Positions 33,099 through 44,160 are shown, counted from the first letter of the stretch. The stretch is 64,000 nucleotides of DNA from Aspidiotus rigidus (GCA_035079385.1 JAVHKY010000054.1:9649501-9713500), one strand, 5' to 3'. Numbers and translations: made by a program. The notes: generated from the sequence alone by a model not told the origin.

Positions 33099-34844
33099 GG
33101 GAAAGTATGACTGTCAACATGACCGCTATGACCATTTTAACCGAAATATTTATTGGTCAAACGGTCACGGTCAATGTAGTAGTTTCCTTAATCAGAATGG
33201 TTATCTGTCAATCGGTCATTTCTCTATTGGTCATCGGTTATAACAGTTATATAACTGAGGACGTATCTATAAACGGTTTTTTTTTTTGTATGGGATTTTA
33301 CCCATCTCCGTAAGAAGGGCCTCCACGTCATCTCTTCTCTCCCGTTTCCTCTGAATTCAATATTCAACAGATTGATAATGTATTATTGCATCTTATAGAA
33401 AAAGAGTTGCCCTTCAATTTTTGTTCTTACACTTTTTTTGATTGAACTTATTGTCATAAAGTTATATCCACTCAAAACTTCAAATTCGTTTTTCTATGTT
33501 CAATATTTTCTTGCGGAGGCCTTTTTTACAGATACATCCTCAACAGTTATTTTGCAAACCCACTGTAGCCAACTAAAAACCAAAGCCAAATTCAACCAAA
33601 TTTTCAAGGACTTAAGAGGTATTCTTGCAAATAAGAACAAACATGGCGAGTGAATTGGTCTTGCTGTTGGGGCCGCTGAACCTCTTCACCCGCCATGTTT
33701 GTTTACAATAGCAATCTCACTGATGAGAGAAAAGCTGAAAGCTAGCTTCATTTGCAACTTCACGGGCCAAAAAATAATACAGTATGAATTGTAATCCAAC
33801 TTTTTATTGACTTCCCCAATTCCCACAAATGGGAAAATAATGATGACTGCTGAAATGTTCAAGTTCGACTGCTCGACTCTTGAGGCCGAACAGAAATAAC
33901 AATACAGAGTTACAGACAGAAATTCGGTGGTTCAGCAATCAGCAATCAGGACTGAATCCTGCAATAGCCCCGACACGGCGCGAGGTTTCTTGGCGCTAAT
34001 AGCAAAACTAAATTTTCCCCAAAACAGTAGGTTCAAGATTCTCAATAATAATTTTAATGGTGATTTTCCGTCGTGATATTGTCGTCCCTTGTACTTGTCG
34101 TTACAAGCAGCCGTTGCTTTGCCTGTCTGTAACCACGACCTGCTCTGAGGGTAATAGAGGCAAGGTTAGTCCATTCGCGATGCAATCCGCAATAATGACG
34201 TCACTGTAGACCACCACGTACAACGGTCATGGAACTATACAAATTCAAACCAAAATATCTCGAGAAATATTGATTTTCTCGAAAAAGTCAAAGGAACAAA
34301 ATTTATTCGATTTAAACTTTCAGATGTGGTATCTTTCAGAATTTTTCTATCAAATTTTGAAGTTAATTTTTTTTTTGACTAGATTTTGTTCGTAGACCCA
34401 GGGTTGCGCCTGGCAAAGTGAACTAACCTTCCCTCTATTACCCTTGGACCTGCTCTGTAGAAGGCCTGAATGTAGAAAATGGCAACAGAGCGCAGTGGAT
34501 TCTTATCACTTCGTGACGTTTCGGGGCGGTTCATGAAACTGTACATGAATTGTACCGCATTTTGTACCCTCCTATCTGATTTTTAATTTTCAGACGATGA
34601 TAACTCCTCTTGTACTGCACCAATTTTACCAAAATAGGGTTTGAAAAATAGAAATCGTTTGATCTTTAAAAATTATATTCTTTTCATTTTTTCCCAAACC
34701 CCCGTTTTATTTGCGTACAAATCAAAATATTGGATTTTTTTCATTTTTTCTCATAAGCGGCTATGTAAATCTGTATCCACTGATCGCAACCTTCCGGCTT
34801 TGTAAAGAGTAGGCCATGCTGTAGCGCCGGGGCTGCCTGCAATC
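33099..34844. other. Intron DNA with a short hairpin
   Basis: One inverted repeat pairs 33635-33654 with 33685-33704 ('aacaaacatggcgagtgaa' type, one or two mismatches). An exact TGACGTCA lies at 34196. Nothing else is recognised. Confidence 0.5.
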
Positions 34845-35258
34845 ATCCAATCAAGATGAATATAAACTGGAGAAGAGGTATCTTTTACAAGTGGAACACA
34901 ACCCCAATTCTCATGATCGTTCCTTCTGTACTTACATATTATAACATTGTTGAGACAAACCTCGAAACACCAGCTAAATCAAGCCAAAAGTCAACTGAAC
35001 TTTTCTAAAAGCCAGATTTCTCAAGATTTCAAATTCAAGCTGAAAAACGCAAAATTTCAGCACTGCATTTCGGCTTCAATTAATGTTCTTAAAAGATTTT
35101 GGCTTTTGGAAAAATTCAGCTGGTTTAATTCATCTCATTTGCAGTTGATCAATGTGGTGACGAAATATATGTCTGAATGAAACGATCAGGAGAATTGGGG
35201 CTTTATCGTACTTGTAGAAGGTACCTATTCTCCAGTTTAGATTCATCTTCATTGAACG
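34845..35258. repeat. Inverted-repeat (MITE-like) element, ~80-bp arms
   Basis: Arms 34845-34924 and 35178-35258 are about 80 percent complementary by eye, sharing 'gatgaat.taaactggaga' and 'ccccaattctc.tgatcgtt'. The interior is unremarkable, with no coding capacity. Confidence 0.65.
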
Positions 35259-36850
35259 ACACTGCACTACAGGCTTCTATGCTGACCGGCTGAACTGAAC
35301 CGGAACCAAGTTTTCCTAAACTCCGTAATCCTTTGGCCAAATCCGTCTGGCCTAAAGAGTGAAGCAATTGAACTTGAAATTTGTACACTACAGCAGTGCA
35401 TCTTCCTATTTTGCAGGAATCAGGAAAGATAGAAAAAAAAGGCTCAAAGAAATTGGTTCATTTTGACTTTTCGCTTATAAAGGTTTATATAAAGCTGGCG
35501 TTCAGCTCCCCTCTTATCAGCACAAATTTGGCTAAATTCGGTCTCTCGCGTTCAGCTGGCTGCAATACTCTGAAATTTTGGGATGCAATACTCTAAAATC
35601 CAATATTCTGTCATTCCTGTCAGCTTTTATCAATCTTCGGTCTTTCAATAGATTACTGACGAGGAAAGCAGGGAGCAACCCTGGTTTTGGAAGTCATTTT
35701 CTCAGCGCGTAACGCTCATCTCTTTGATAAAGAACGCTAGTCCTCCTCAATTCACATCACAAATATGATCAACCTGACTGCTGACGCTCCTTGCGGATGG
35801 CCGGTCCTAATATTTTATACAAAATCCATCTCGGAAAAGAAGTCTACATCATGGAAATACAGTCATGCTACAAGGTGACCACTTTCTGATTCATAAAAGA
35901 TTTCCAGACTGGTTTTCAAGTTTGCATTTCAATGATGATTTTGGAAGCAAACAAAGATCTATCATCTAATCAATCATTGGCTAGAGGAGTTGGAAAGAAA
36001 AGTGCACAAACTAATAATATGAAACAAACAGCAATACGGCTGCTATTGAAGAATAAAGGCCTAGCTGAAATTTCAAAGGCTCCTGGAGGCTTGTAGGCAC
36101 CTCCAATGACCCTTTTGGAGGCATCTGGAGCTACCTCCAAAAAGCTTCCGGAGGGCTATAGTGAGGATTCAAACCAAGGTGATGGAGGCTGCAGCATTTT
36201 GCCTCCGGAGGTACCTTGCTTCCACCTAGAGGCTCGGAGGTGCTTCCAAAGACCCTTTAGGAGGCTTTTTTTTTCAACAGTAATCTATTCCTTGAAACCT
36301 CATCCAGCCACATTGCTGCTAGTGCTGCTCGGTTCAAATACCTAAAAGCCAAAGTTTTAAATACACCTTCTGAATATCATCTGTCATCTGGTAACACTGA
36401 TAGGCCAATATGCTACATCTGGTCACACTGATCAACGTTACAAGTACCTCTGGAGGCATTTTCTCCAATATTTCAGTAATTGAGCTGGAGGCACTTGGAG
36501 GTACCTCCAGAGACATACTTTGGAGGTCAGGAGGCGCCTGCAAACGTGTCCACTGGAGGCAACCGGAGTCGGAGGGTAATTTTCTGTACTCGTTCCGGAG
36601 GCGGAGACCTTCAAAAATAATTATGCCTCCAACACCCTTACCAACAAAAGAACCTCACATGGCTGCATTACATACGAAAAAAAAACACCGCGAAATAACG
36701 ACACTGAACAGCCTCTCAGAAATTCCTTCTTCTCATAAGTACAGTTAAAATGCACTTCAACCAGCAATTGTGCTTAAATCATCCTCAGCTGAGCTGTAGG
36801 TAAGGAAAAACCAGACAGGATAATTATTACAATAATTGTACTCAACTTAC
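35259..36850. other. Intron DNA with GGAGG/CCTCC-rich segment
   Basis: From about 36080 to 36640, GGAGG or CCTCC appears around 25 times, including the perfect 12-bp palindrome GGAGGTACCTCC near 36504. The remainder is unremarkable up to the Pde8 donor site at 36850. Confidence 0.6.
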
Positions 36851-36910
36851 CTTTTTTTGAATATGGCAACTAAAACTGCGTGACGGCTGCGATTCAATGC
36901 CCGTATATTT
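36851..36910 (-). CDS. Pde8: Pde8 exon 2 of window: end of receiver-like domain
   Basis: A 60-nt exon too short to stand out as an ORF. It reads (K)-N-I-R-A-L-N-R-S-R-H-A-V-L-V-A-I-F-K-K-(S). The pattern S/N-I-R-A followed by a hydrophobic V-L-V-A-I strand and basic residues is what PDE8 proteins have after the E-K/A-L-C segment. The acceptor is GTTCCAG (AG at 36911-36912) and the donor is AAAAAAAG/GTAAGTTGAG. Phase 2 at entry and phase 2 at exit fit both neighbours exactly. It sits 26.8 kb downstream of the previous exon, across an intron holding the NUMT and the plus-strand PLE cluster. Confidence 0.82.
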
Positions 36911-39054
36911 CTGGAACATCAAATTAGATTCGAGAATTTTAATCAACAGAATTCATAACAGTTTCTTGTGAAATGAATAAACGATCGTAAATCATATACT
37001 TTCTGCAAATAATGTGTAAGTACGAAGATAAAAGAGACCTAAAAGCATTATGGGTTGTGGTTGTACCTAAGAAAGCTAGAAAGACTGAATAATTGCATCG
37101 ATTTCAGTGGCAGGGGGCAGTAGGAGACCCCCCACATCTTAATTCAAAATGAGTCGAAATTATCTCGAGTGCCTCTCTTCGTATATAGCTCCTTCAAGTA
37201 AAGTGTCTCCCTTTCGTTCTTTACTCAAAATTTTTCCGTCTCAAGTTCTCATGATTAAGTCACACTGCAATGACATCATGTATCTTTCTCCTGGTCAATG
37301 ATCCTATTTTCCCGTTCGTCAAAATTTTTTCAAGTTTCTCAGCCATCGCTCCACCTGGGTAAAGACTAATATGTTTGGGCTCAATGGTAGATTCTCCGAT
37401 GATCTCATTTATACGAATACAAATCAAGAACTAGGATTTGAGACGAATTCACCGTGTTTGGATACCAAAAATGAAAATAAAATCGAGAAAATAATGTTCT
37501 TTCTCGTTTTAGGTCTCTGCTAAGATTTTGAGATTTCAGTTCTATAAATTTCATCGAACAAGTAACGATTAAAAAATAAAGTGGATATATTATTTGGGCC
37601 AGTTAGGAACTATGGCTACTCTGGCGTCTATATTTTTATGCAGGAGAAGATTGCGTGTTCTAGAGCCTGCCCTCCCAAAGATGAAGCGGAGAAATCCTTA
37701 ACGAGCGCTATCAATAATTTATTTAATGGCTTATATAGTGGAAACACGTTCTTATGGACATATTTACTTCTCATCCTTTTCATTACGTTTTTCACATAAA
37801 CATAGTGTTAAACTGTCGATGTCATGCACTATCATAGAATAAAAATACCACAAACAGTTATCTTTCTTTTATGTGTATTATTTCGACTTAATGACTCGTA
37901 CTTATTTCACGAAAAATACTTTCTTTATACGGTATTTTCAAGTTGGTAAATCAGAAGTTGGCTTGTCGAGTTGGACGATTGATAACGATACAAAAAACCT
38001 GCAAGAAATACCCGACATTCAATTTACGATTACAACATCCTTATTATCCTCAATTATCAGCGCAATAGAACAGGGATCGTAAGTAGGTACTACCGTAAGT
38101 AAGAAAGCTGTAGCAGTGGTATAAACAACAAGGAAAACATCGCAGCGCCAATTAATGGTACTGCGATCGATTCTTTTTCCATCGAGATATTCGTGAAAAT
38201 CCTTTTCGAAAATTAAGTTTTCTCAATCTATATACAGACGTCAAATTTCCATTCAAAAGCAATCATACACCAAGTACTAGTACAACGTGGTATACCTGCG
38301 TTTCAGAGGACAGTAGGTAGGTTCTCGAAGGAAATTGATGTAGTAAAAACTAATTTCATATTCTCTGTTTTGTATACATAACGCGCTGTACTGCTGAACA
38401 TCTATTTCCTTTATTTGCGCTCATAACGATGCATTCTACAATCTCGAGTGCTGTCGTATTTTGAGTCAACGACCGACGCAAATAAATTGACTATCGCCAT
38501 TTCTTTATCCGCGCCCTCCCTGAATACAATCATCATCTTTGCGCAATAATTCCAGTACCTCCGTCACTGGATGTAACGAGAATCCAAATTATCTAATAAT
38601 TGTGTGTCACGAGTTTTTCTTTTGAAAATACAATAAGATTAAATACGAAAAATATAACGATCATCCTTTCAATTGGGAGAAAATATACTTGAAGGTATCA
38701 AAAAGTATGAGATAAACTGAAAGTTCTCTCACAGTTTTCTATATTTTCTTTCTTTCTAATTGCACTAGAGATATAAACTTTTAGGAAAAATTGGCGAGAC
38801 AGGAGAGGATGTTATGGATGGAAGAAAGAGAGATGAAAAAATTTGGTAGATATTGAGGAAAGATACTTGGATGGGACAAGCGAATATGTGACTGGCTGAT
38901 AGGGTGTAGTCCAGGTTGCAATGTTCGCACGAGCGAGATAAACGTTGGAAAGGGGTAAAAAAATATGACCTTGACCGTACATGGGGAATAGGACAATCCT
39001 CTAGAGAGAGGACTTAAAAAAATTTCGAGCTGTGAACTTTCATTAAATGGAAGA
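36911..39054. other. Intron DNA, nothing recognised
   Basis: Start of the 26.8 kb Pde8 intron (3' side). Unique-looking AT-rich sequence with a few small open frames but no family signature. Confidence 0.4.
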
Positions 39055-39335
39055 GAAATAAACGTGAAAGACGAATACTCCGACGTGGAGTAAAACATGC
39101 AAACCGCAGAAAAATAAAAGACGACGAGTGCTTTCGGTTAAATAACTATCTTCAAGCCTGAAATAAAAGCAACTGACGAACAAAAGAGAAGAACGAGGTA
39201 TTAAGATCGTCCAATGGAACAATTGATTCGGTTCTCTAAAATATGACCAGAAACATCTAACGACGACATACTCAACGATTAAAACGTACGGAGTAATTTG
39301 AATAGAGCCACAGAAATGAAAATACACCGGAGCGT
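39055..39335 (-). mobile_element. PLE mini-derivative: leader + 16-codon start + 3' ribozyme region
   Basis: On the minus strand: the leader identical to that of PLE-D and PLE-B1, then ATG with M-S-S-L-D-V-S-G-H-I-L-E-N-R-I-N, then directly the 3' untranslated part seen after PLE-D (43070-43215), including a hammerhead-like core. All RT and nuclease coding is gone. It points away from PLE-C and joins it head to head at 39335/39336. Confidence 0.75.
39120..39161 (-). ncRNA. Hammerhead-like ribozyme, U3/G8 variant
   Basis: Minus-strand core UUGAAGA (39149-39155), stem II AGUU/AACC-type, then GAAA and loop GCAC before UC. It corresponds to 43118-43158, but its loop is not palindromic here (GCAC versus GCGC) and stem II has one weaker pair, so it may be decayed. 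Confidence 0.5.
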
Positions 39336-42095
39336 GGGGTTAATACTCAGAAAGCGTGTGCCGCCTTTGTCCGCCATACCCCCCTCCCTCGTATAAATGA
39401 TCTGGCTTTTGAGGTGATTAAGAGGAACAAGAGGAAGGTCAGGGAGGAGGGCTTAACCATAACTAAGGCTGATAAAGGTAATGACATTGTCGTTATGGAT
39501 GAGTCCTCTTACGTCTCCAAGGTCTATGACGTTCTCGACCAGTGTGGCGCCAAGGAAAATGCGGATTTCAATTTTCCAAATCACGTCAAAGAAGTTAGAC
39601 GTGTTATAAACACTTGTGAATTCATTATTAAGACCCCCTAAGCTTAAAAGAATGCTTCTTGAGCCCAATCCAGTGCCGCCCCTCTTGTACGGGGTACCTA
39701 AGGTTCATAAGAGGGACACCCCGATGCGGCCAGTCGTTTCTTTTGTGTCTTCCCCCACGTACTTCTTGAGGAAATTTTTGGATCGTTGGTTCAAATCTAG
39801 AGTGGAATTTGAGTCATCCTACTCTGTGCAGAATTCGGTCTCTTTGGCTAATAAGCTTAAGGATGCCATTCTTCCGCCTGATTCAACCCTATGCTCCTTT
39901 GACGTTGTCGGCTTATTTCCGAGTATCCCTAGAGCTACTGCCATGCAACATATGAGAGACCTTTTGATCCAATCTAATATCTGTCACGAAGAGTTGGCAG
40001 AATTTTTTAATTTACTCAATATTTGTTGGTCTCCCAACTTTTGCAAATTTGAAGGCAAATTTTTCGAGTTTCCTGAGGAGGTAGGTATCCCTATTGGCTC
40101 TCCTCTGGGTTCCCTCATTTCGGAGGTTTTCATGTCTACATTTGAGCTTGATCTCTTTTCCTCCGGTCAGGGGTTTTTGGGTCATATATATTATTGGCAC
40201 AGGTACGTCGACGATGTGTTGTGTTTGTGGACCGGTCAACGGGATCTCCTTTTGGAGTTTCTCAGGTATCTTAACAGTTTATATCCATCCATCAAATTTA
40301 CGTTAGAAGTAGGCGGTTCATCTATAAATTTTTTGGACCTTACTATCTCTCATAGAGAAGGTGCCCACGAATTCGCCGTACATAGAAAAGATACCTCGAC
40401 CGATATTACTGTCCACGGCAGATCTTTCTGCCTGGTTGCTCACAAATATGCCGGTTTTAATAGTTATATCCACCGTTTGACGAATATTCCATTAGGTCAG
40501 CTCGCTTTTCAACAGGAGCTTTTGACTATAAAGCACTTGGCCAGAGTGAACGAGATCAGCTTGGATATTGACTTGATGGTCCATAGGAAATTGACTCGGA
40601 AATGCCTTGATTCCACTACCTCCCTCCCCCGTAATCCAGCGTCAGATAGTAGGAAACGTTGGATTAGGCTTCCGTTTTTGGAGAAATTTTCTTCCCAGTT
40701 AGGTCGTGTTCTCCGCCCATTTGGGTTTCGGCCAGTGTTTTACAATCTGAACACTGTAAAAATGACGGCTTCCTTAACGAAGTTAAACGAGGAACGCAGG
40801 GAACCTGTTTTATGATTCGAATGAGATTTGGTATTGAAAATTCAAGGAAGCCTAGATCATATATAGCTCGACAGTCGAAATTTTTTTCAAGTCCCTCTCC
40901 TATCATATATGGCTCGAGAGTCGAAATTTTTCTGAGTCCCCCTCCTATCATATATAGCTCGAGAGTCGAAAATTTCTAAGTTCCCCTTCTATCATCTATA
41001 GCTCGAGAGTCGAAATTTTTCTAAGTCCCTCTCCTATCATATATGGCTCGAGGATCGAAATTTTTCTAAGTCCCCCTTCTATCATATATAGCTCGAGAGT
41101 CGAAATTTTTCAAGTCTCCCCTCCTATCATATATAGAAAATTTTTCCAAGTCTCTCTCCTATTATATAGCTCGAGAGTCGAAAATTTTCCAAGTCCCTCT
41201 CCTGTCATATAGCTCGAGAGTCGAAATTTTTCTAAGTCCCCCTTCTATCATATATAGCTCGAGAGTCAAAATTTTTCTAAGTCCCTCTCCTATCATATAT
41301 GGCTCGAGGATCGAAATTTTTCTAAATCCCCCTTCTATCATCTATAGCTCGAGAGTCGAAATTTTTCTAAGTCCCCCTCCTATCACATATGGCTCGAGAG
41401 TCGAAATTTTTCTAAGTCCCCCTCCTATCATATATAGCTCGAGAGTCGAAATTTTTTCTAAGTGCCCCTCCTATCATACATAGTTCGAGAGTCGAAATTT
41501 TTTCCAAGTCCCCCTCCTATCATATATAGTTCGAGAGTCGAAATTTTTCTAAGTCCCTCTCCTATTATATATGGCTCGAGGGTCGAAATTTTTCTAAGTT
41601 TTTCGCTGGACGGCGCACGGCGGACGGCGGACGGCAGATTTCTCAAATAGCCCCCCATAAAACAGGTTCCCTGTTAAAAGCTTGTTCGTTAAGTTAAAGG
41701 ACCCCATCCCACTGGTCGAAAGAAGCGGGGTTTACAAAATTGAGTGTAATGATTGTAATGGAATCTATATAGGCGAGACTGGACGTCAGCTCAAAATTAG
41801 AATAGATGAGCATAGGAAGGCGCGGGAAAAGAAGAAATTGGGTGATTCGGCATTTGCGGACCATCTTATTACCACTGGCCATGGTTTCATAGAGGGATCT
41901 GAGTCCCTCCTCCATAGAGAGTCCTCGGCTTTCAAACGTACCGCGCTAGAACACATCGAAATTATTCGCCATCTGAATAACGATAACCTAAATGTGCTCA
42001 ACAGGTACATACCTGATGAGGGTTTGATTGAATTAGTTTACGAGTATGATTCACATTGTGATTACTCGCTAGTTCAGTCATGTCCTCCTCGGTAG
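39336..42095 (+). pseudogene. PLE-C: 5'-truncated Penelope-like unit, frameshifted, interrupted by satellite element
   Basis: Very close relative of PLE-B2, starting at its V-N-T-Q-K-A-C-A-A segment. All RT motifs are present (C-S-F-D-V-V-G-L-F, G-I-P-I-G-S-P-L-G, Y-V-D-D-V-L-C-L-W). An extra C in the C-run near 39638 shifts the frame. After N-T-V-K at about 40762 the frame is broken by the satellite element 40763-41675 and resumes S-L-F-V-K-L-K-D-P. The GIY-YIG part (G-I-Y-I-G-E-T-G-R) follows intact and ends V-Q-S-C-P-P-R. Where PLE-B2 has its second TAG, this copy has GAG. Confidence 0.93.
40763..41675 (+). mobile_element. Satellite-bearing element, copy 5, inside PLE-C
   Basis: Left end TGACGGCTTCC, right end GGTTCCCTGTT, about 15 satellite units inside, 913 bp in all. 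The uninterrupted homologous site in PLE-B2 (near 29140, minus strand) reads ACTGTAAAAAGCTTG. The filled site reads ...GTAAAAA / element / AAAAGCTTG, consistent with a 4-bp AAAA duplication. This is the clearest proof that the satellite block moves as one unit. Confidence 0.9.
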
Positions 42096-42135
42096 TTCTT
42101 GTTGTCGGCCGGAGTTGGTTCAGTTGCTTTCACGT

Positions 42136-42175
42136 CCCCGTTGACAATGGTTTTTTAATCGAAAGCGCTCCGGCG
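42136..42175 (+). ncRNA. Hammerhead-like ribozyme between PLE-C and PLE-D, U3-A8 variant
   Basis: Core UUGACAA (42141-42147), one extra U, stem II GGUU/AAUC (42149-42152 with 42157-42160), GAAA (42161-42164), palindromic loop GCGC, expected cleavage after C42170. Stem I pairs CCG (42138-42140) with CGG (42171-42173). Its position between two tandem PLE units is where PLE hammerheads are known to lie. Confidence 0.65.
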
Positions 42176-42224
42176 TATTTTCATTTCTGTGGCTCTATTC
42201 AAATTACTCCGTACGTTTTAATCG

Positions 42225-43077
42225 TTGAGTATGTCGTCGTTAGATCGTCCAATGGATTTATCGATCTCTATTGTAGACGGTATCCATGAGTTTGGAATTT
42301 ACAGGGAAGATACTAGGACCGATGTTTTAGTCCACGGTGGTTCGTTCGGTCCTGTTGCTCACAAGATGGCTGCTTTTCATAGCCTAGTTCACAGATTGAC
42401 TCGTATTCCGTTGAGTCAGTCTGCCTTCAAGAAAGAGTTAATCACAATAAAACACCTGGCCAGAGTGAATGGGGTCAATGTCGATGTTGACGTGATGGTT
42501 CGGAGGAAAATTACGAGGGGCCTCCTGGATTCCACGACCTCCCTCCCCCAAGACACGATCCGTGATCGCCGTTTGCGTTGGATCAGTCTCCCTTTCTTGG
42601 GGAAGTTCTCCCAGCAATTGGGTCGGGCCCTTCGCCCGTTTGGCTTCAGACCCGCGTTTTACAACCCTACCACAGTCAAGAGGTTGTTTGTGAGACTGAA
42701 GGACCCCATACCTGTCGATGAGAGGAGTGGTGTGTATAAGTTGGAGTGTGAGGATTGTGGAGGCTTTTATATTGGTGAGTCCAGCCGCCAAATGAAAGTT
42801 AGAGTAGCTGAGCACCTGAAGTCTTGGAAGAAGGGACACTTACGGAGTCAGCTTTTACTGATCACTTAATGAACAGTGGCCACAGCCTCCGCGAGGGATC
42901 CGGAAAGCTCCTCCATAAGGAGAATTCCTACCGTAAGCGTATCGCCCTCGAGAATATAGAGATAATTCGTCATCTCCCCCTGACGGTATCACTGTACTCA
43001 ATTCGTACATTCCGGAAGATGGCCTGATCGAACTGATTTATGATTCGCACCGTGTTTTCTCGTTTGGACAATCTTAA
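42225..43077 (+). pseudogene. PLE-D: RT-deleted Penelope-like unit with frameshift in GIY-YIG part
   Basis: Starts M-S-M-S-S-L-D and passes straight to M-D-L-S-I-S-I-V-D-G-I-H-E-F-G-I-Y-R-E-D-T, which is RT motif D onward. It continues I-K-H-L-A-R-V-N, the connector R-P-F-G-F-R-P-A-F-Y, and the nuclease G-F-Y-I-G-E-S-S-R. The frame shifts near 42835 and the C-terminal part (F-T-D-H-L-M-N-S-G-H-S) continues in another frame to about 43027. RT motifs 1 to C are missing. It follows PLE-C and a ribozyme in the same order seen for PLE-B2 and PLE-B1. Confidence 0.85.
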
Positions 43078-43117
43078 TACCTTGCTCTTCTTTTCTGTTC
43101 GTCAGTTGCTTTCATTT

Positions 43118-43158
43118 CAGGCTTGAAGATGGTTATTTAACCGAAAGCGCTCGTCTTC
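43118..43158 (+). ncRNA. Hammerhead-like ribozyme after PLE-D, U3-G8 variant
   Basis: Core UUGAAGA (43123-43129), extra U, stem II GGUU/AACC closed by AUUU, GAAA (43143-43146), palindromic loop GCGC, cleavage expected after C43152. Stem I pairs AGGC (43119-43122) with GUCU (43153-43156), with one G-U pair. Only the U for C at position 3 departs from the usual box. Confidence 0.6.
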
Positions 43159-43534
43159 TTTTATTTTTCTGCGGTTTGCATGTTTTACTCCACGTCGGAG
43201 TATTCGTCTTTCACGTTTATTATGGATAGCCGTAACTTGAAGGGACGGATTCGTTTAAATGGAAGAGACTTGAGAAATTTTGAGCTTTGAATCTTTCGAG
43301 GAGAGGAAGAAGTTTTACTAGGCTATAACTCTGACGTGTTAAGCTGGAATGGAGTTAAGAATCGAGTTTCAGATTGAACATAAGCTAGGTCCAGTAAAGA
43401 ACTTTACGGTAAAACTTGATATTCGGACATGTCAATAGGTTAGAATATTCAATTTCGAAACCAACCACAGCCACGGAACAATAACGAATTTTGTACAACC
43501 GTAGCCGAAAATGATACTAATATGGTCCTCTTAA

Positions 43535-44034
43535 GGGTGTGCTTTACTTGTGAAAATATGCTCGTAAAACATGGTACCGAAAATCACATTTTACTGCTCG
43601 AATTTTCAATGGATCTTTCTGAGTAATTGAAATGCTTACCAGAAAGGTTCAACCAGGGGCGCTATCGAAGCGGAATTTTAAAATGTTTTCTTATACTTTC
43701 TCAATTGAACGTCGAAATTGAGAAAAATTCGTCTATCTTCTGATGAGAGTGAAATTCTTCTGGAGCCAAAATTCATGATTCTGTTCCAATAGCGCCTTCC
43801 GTTGAACCCTCCTGTACAACATTTCCGAAGATCGAAAAAATTCGTCAGAAAATAGAGTCCTGAGATGTGACCTTGCAAAATCATTCCTCGTCATTTGTTA
43901 CGAGGACTACCCACGCACACCCGATAAGCGCCGCGTAATGACCGCTGGCTTCCCGAACCTTGCAGGGTTTTTGGGGATGTTTATGCAACTTATTGTACAC
44001 TGTTTCGGAGTTTCCAAACAAGTAAAGCACACCC
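43535..44034. mobile_element. piggyBac-type MITE, 500 bp, TTAA target
   Basis: Terminal inverted repeat GGGTGTGCTTTACTTGT (17 bp, perfect) at both ends, flanked on each side by TTAA (43531-43534 and 44035-44038). TTAA duplication plus GGG/CCC termini is the piggyBac signature. A sub-terminal inverted pair around 'ggcgctat' and 'atagcgcc' lies inside. No transposase, so non-autonomous. Confidence 0.9.
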
Positions 44035-44160
44035 TTAATTGAAACGCATTACTTACGCGGCTCAACAAAACCATACGTCCCAGGCTGGAATGCTGTATGC
44101 AGCCAGTGCAGCGTAATACTAGTCCAGAATTATATAACTCACTCACTTCGAACCGCCCGA

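Noticed and set aside
37581..37799. Plus-strand frame with a hydrophobic C-terminus
   Set aside because: No family signature, no splice sites and no context; treated as chance.
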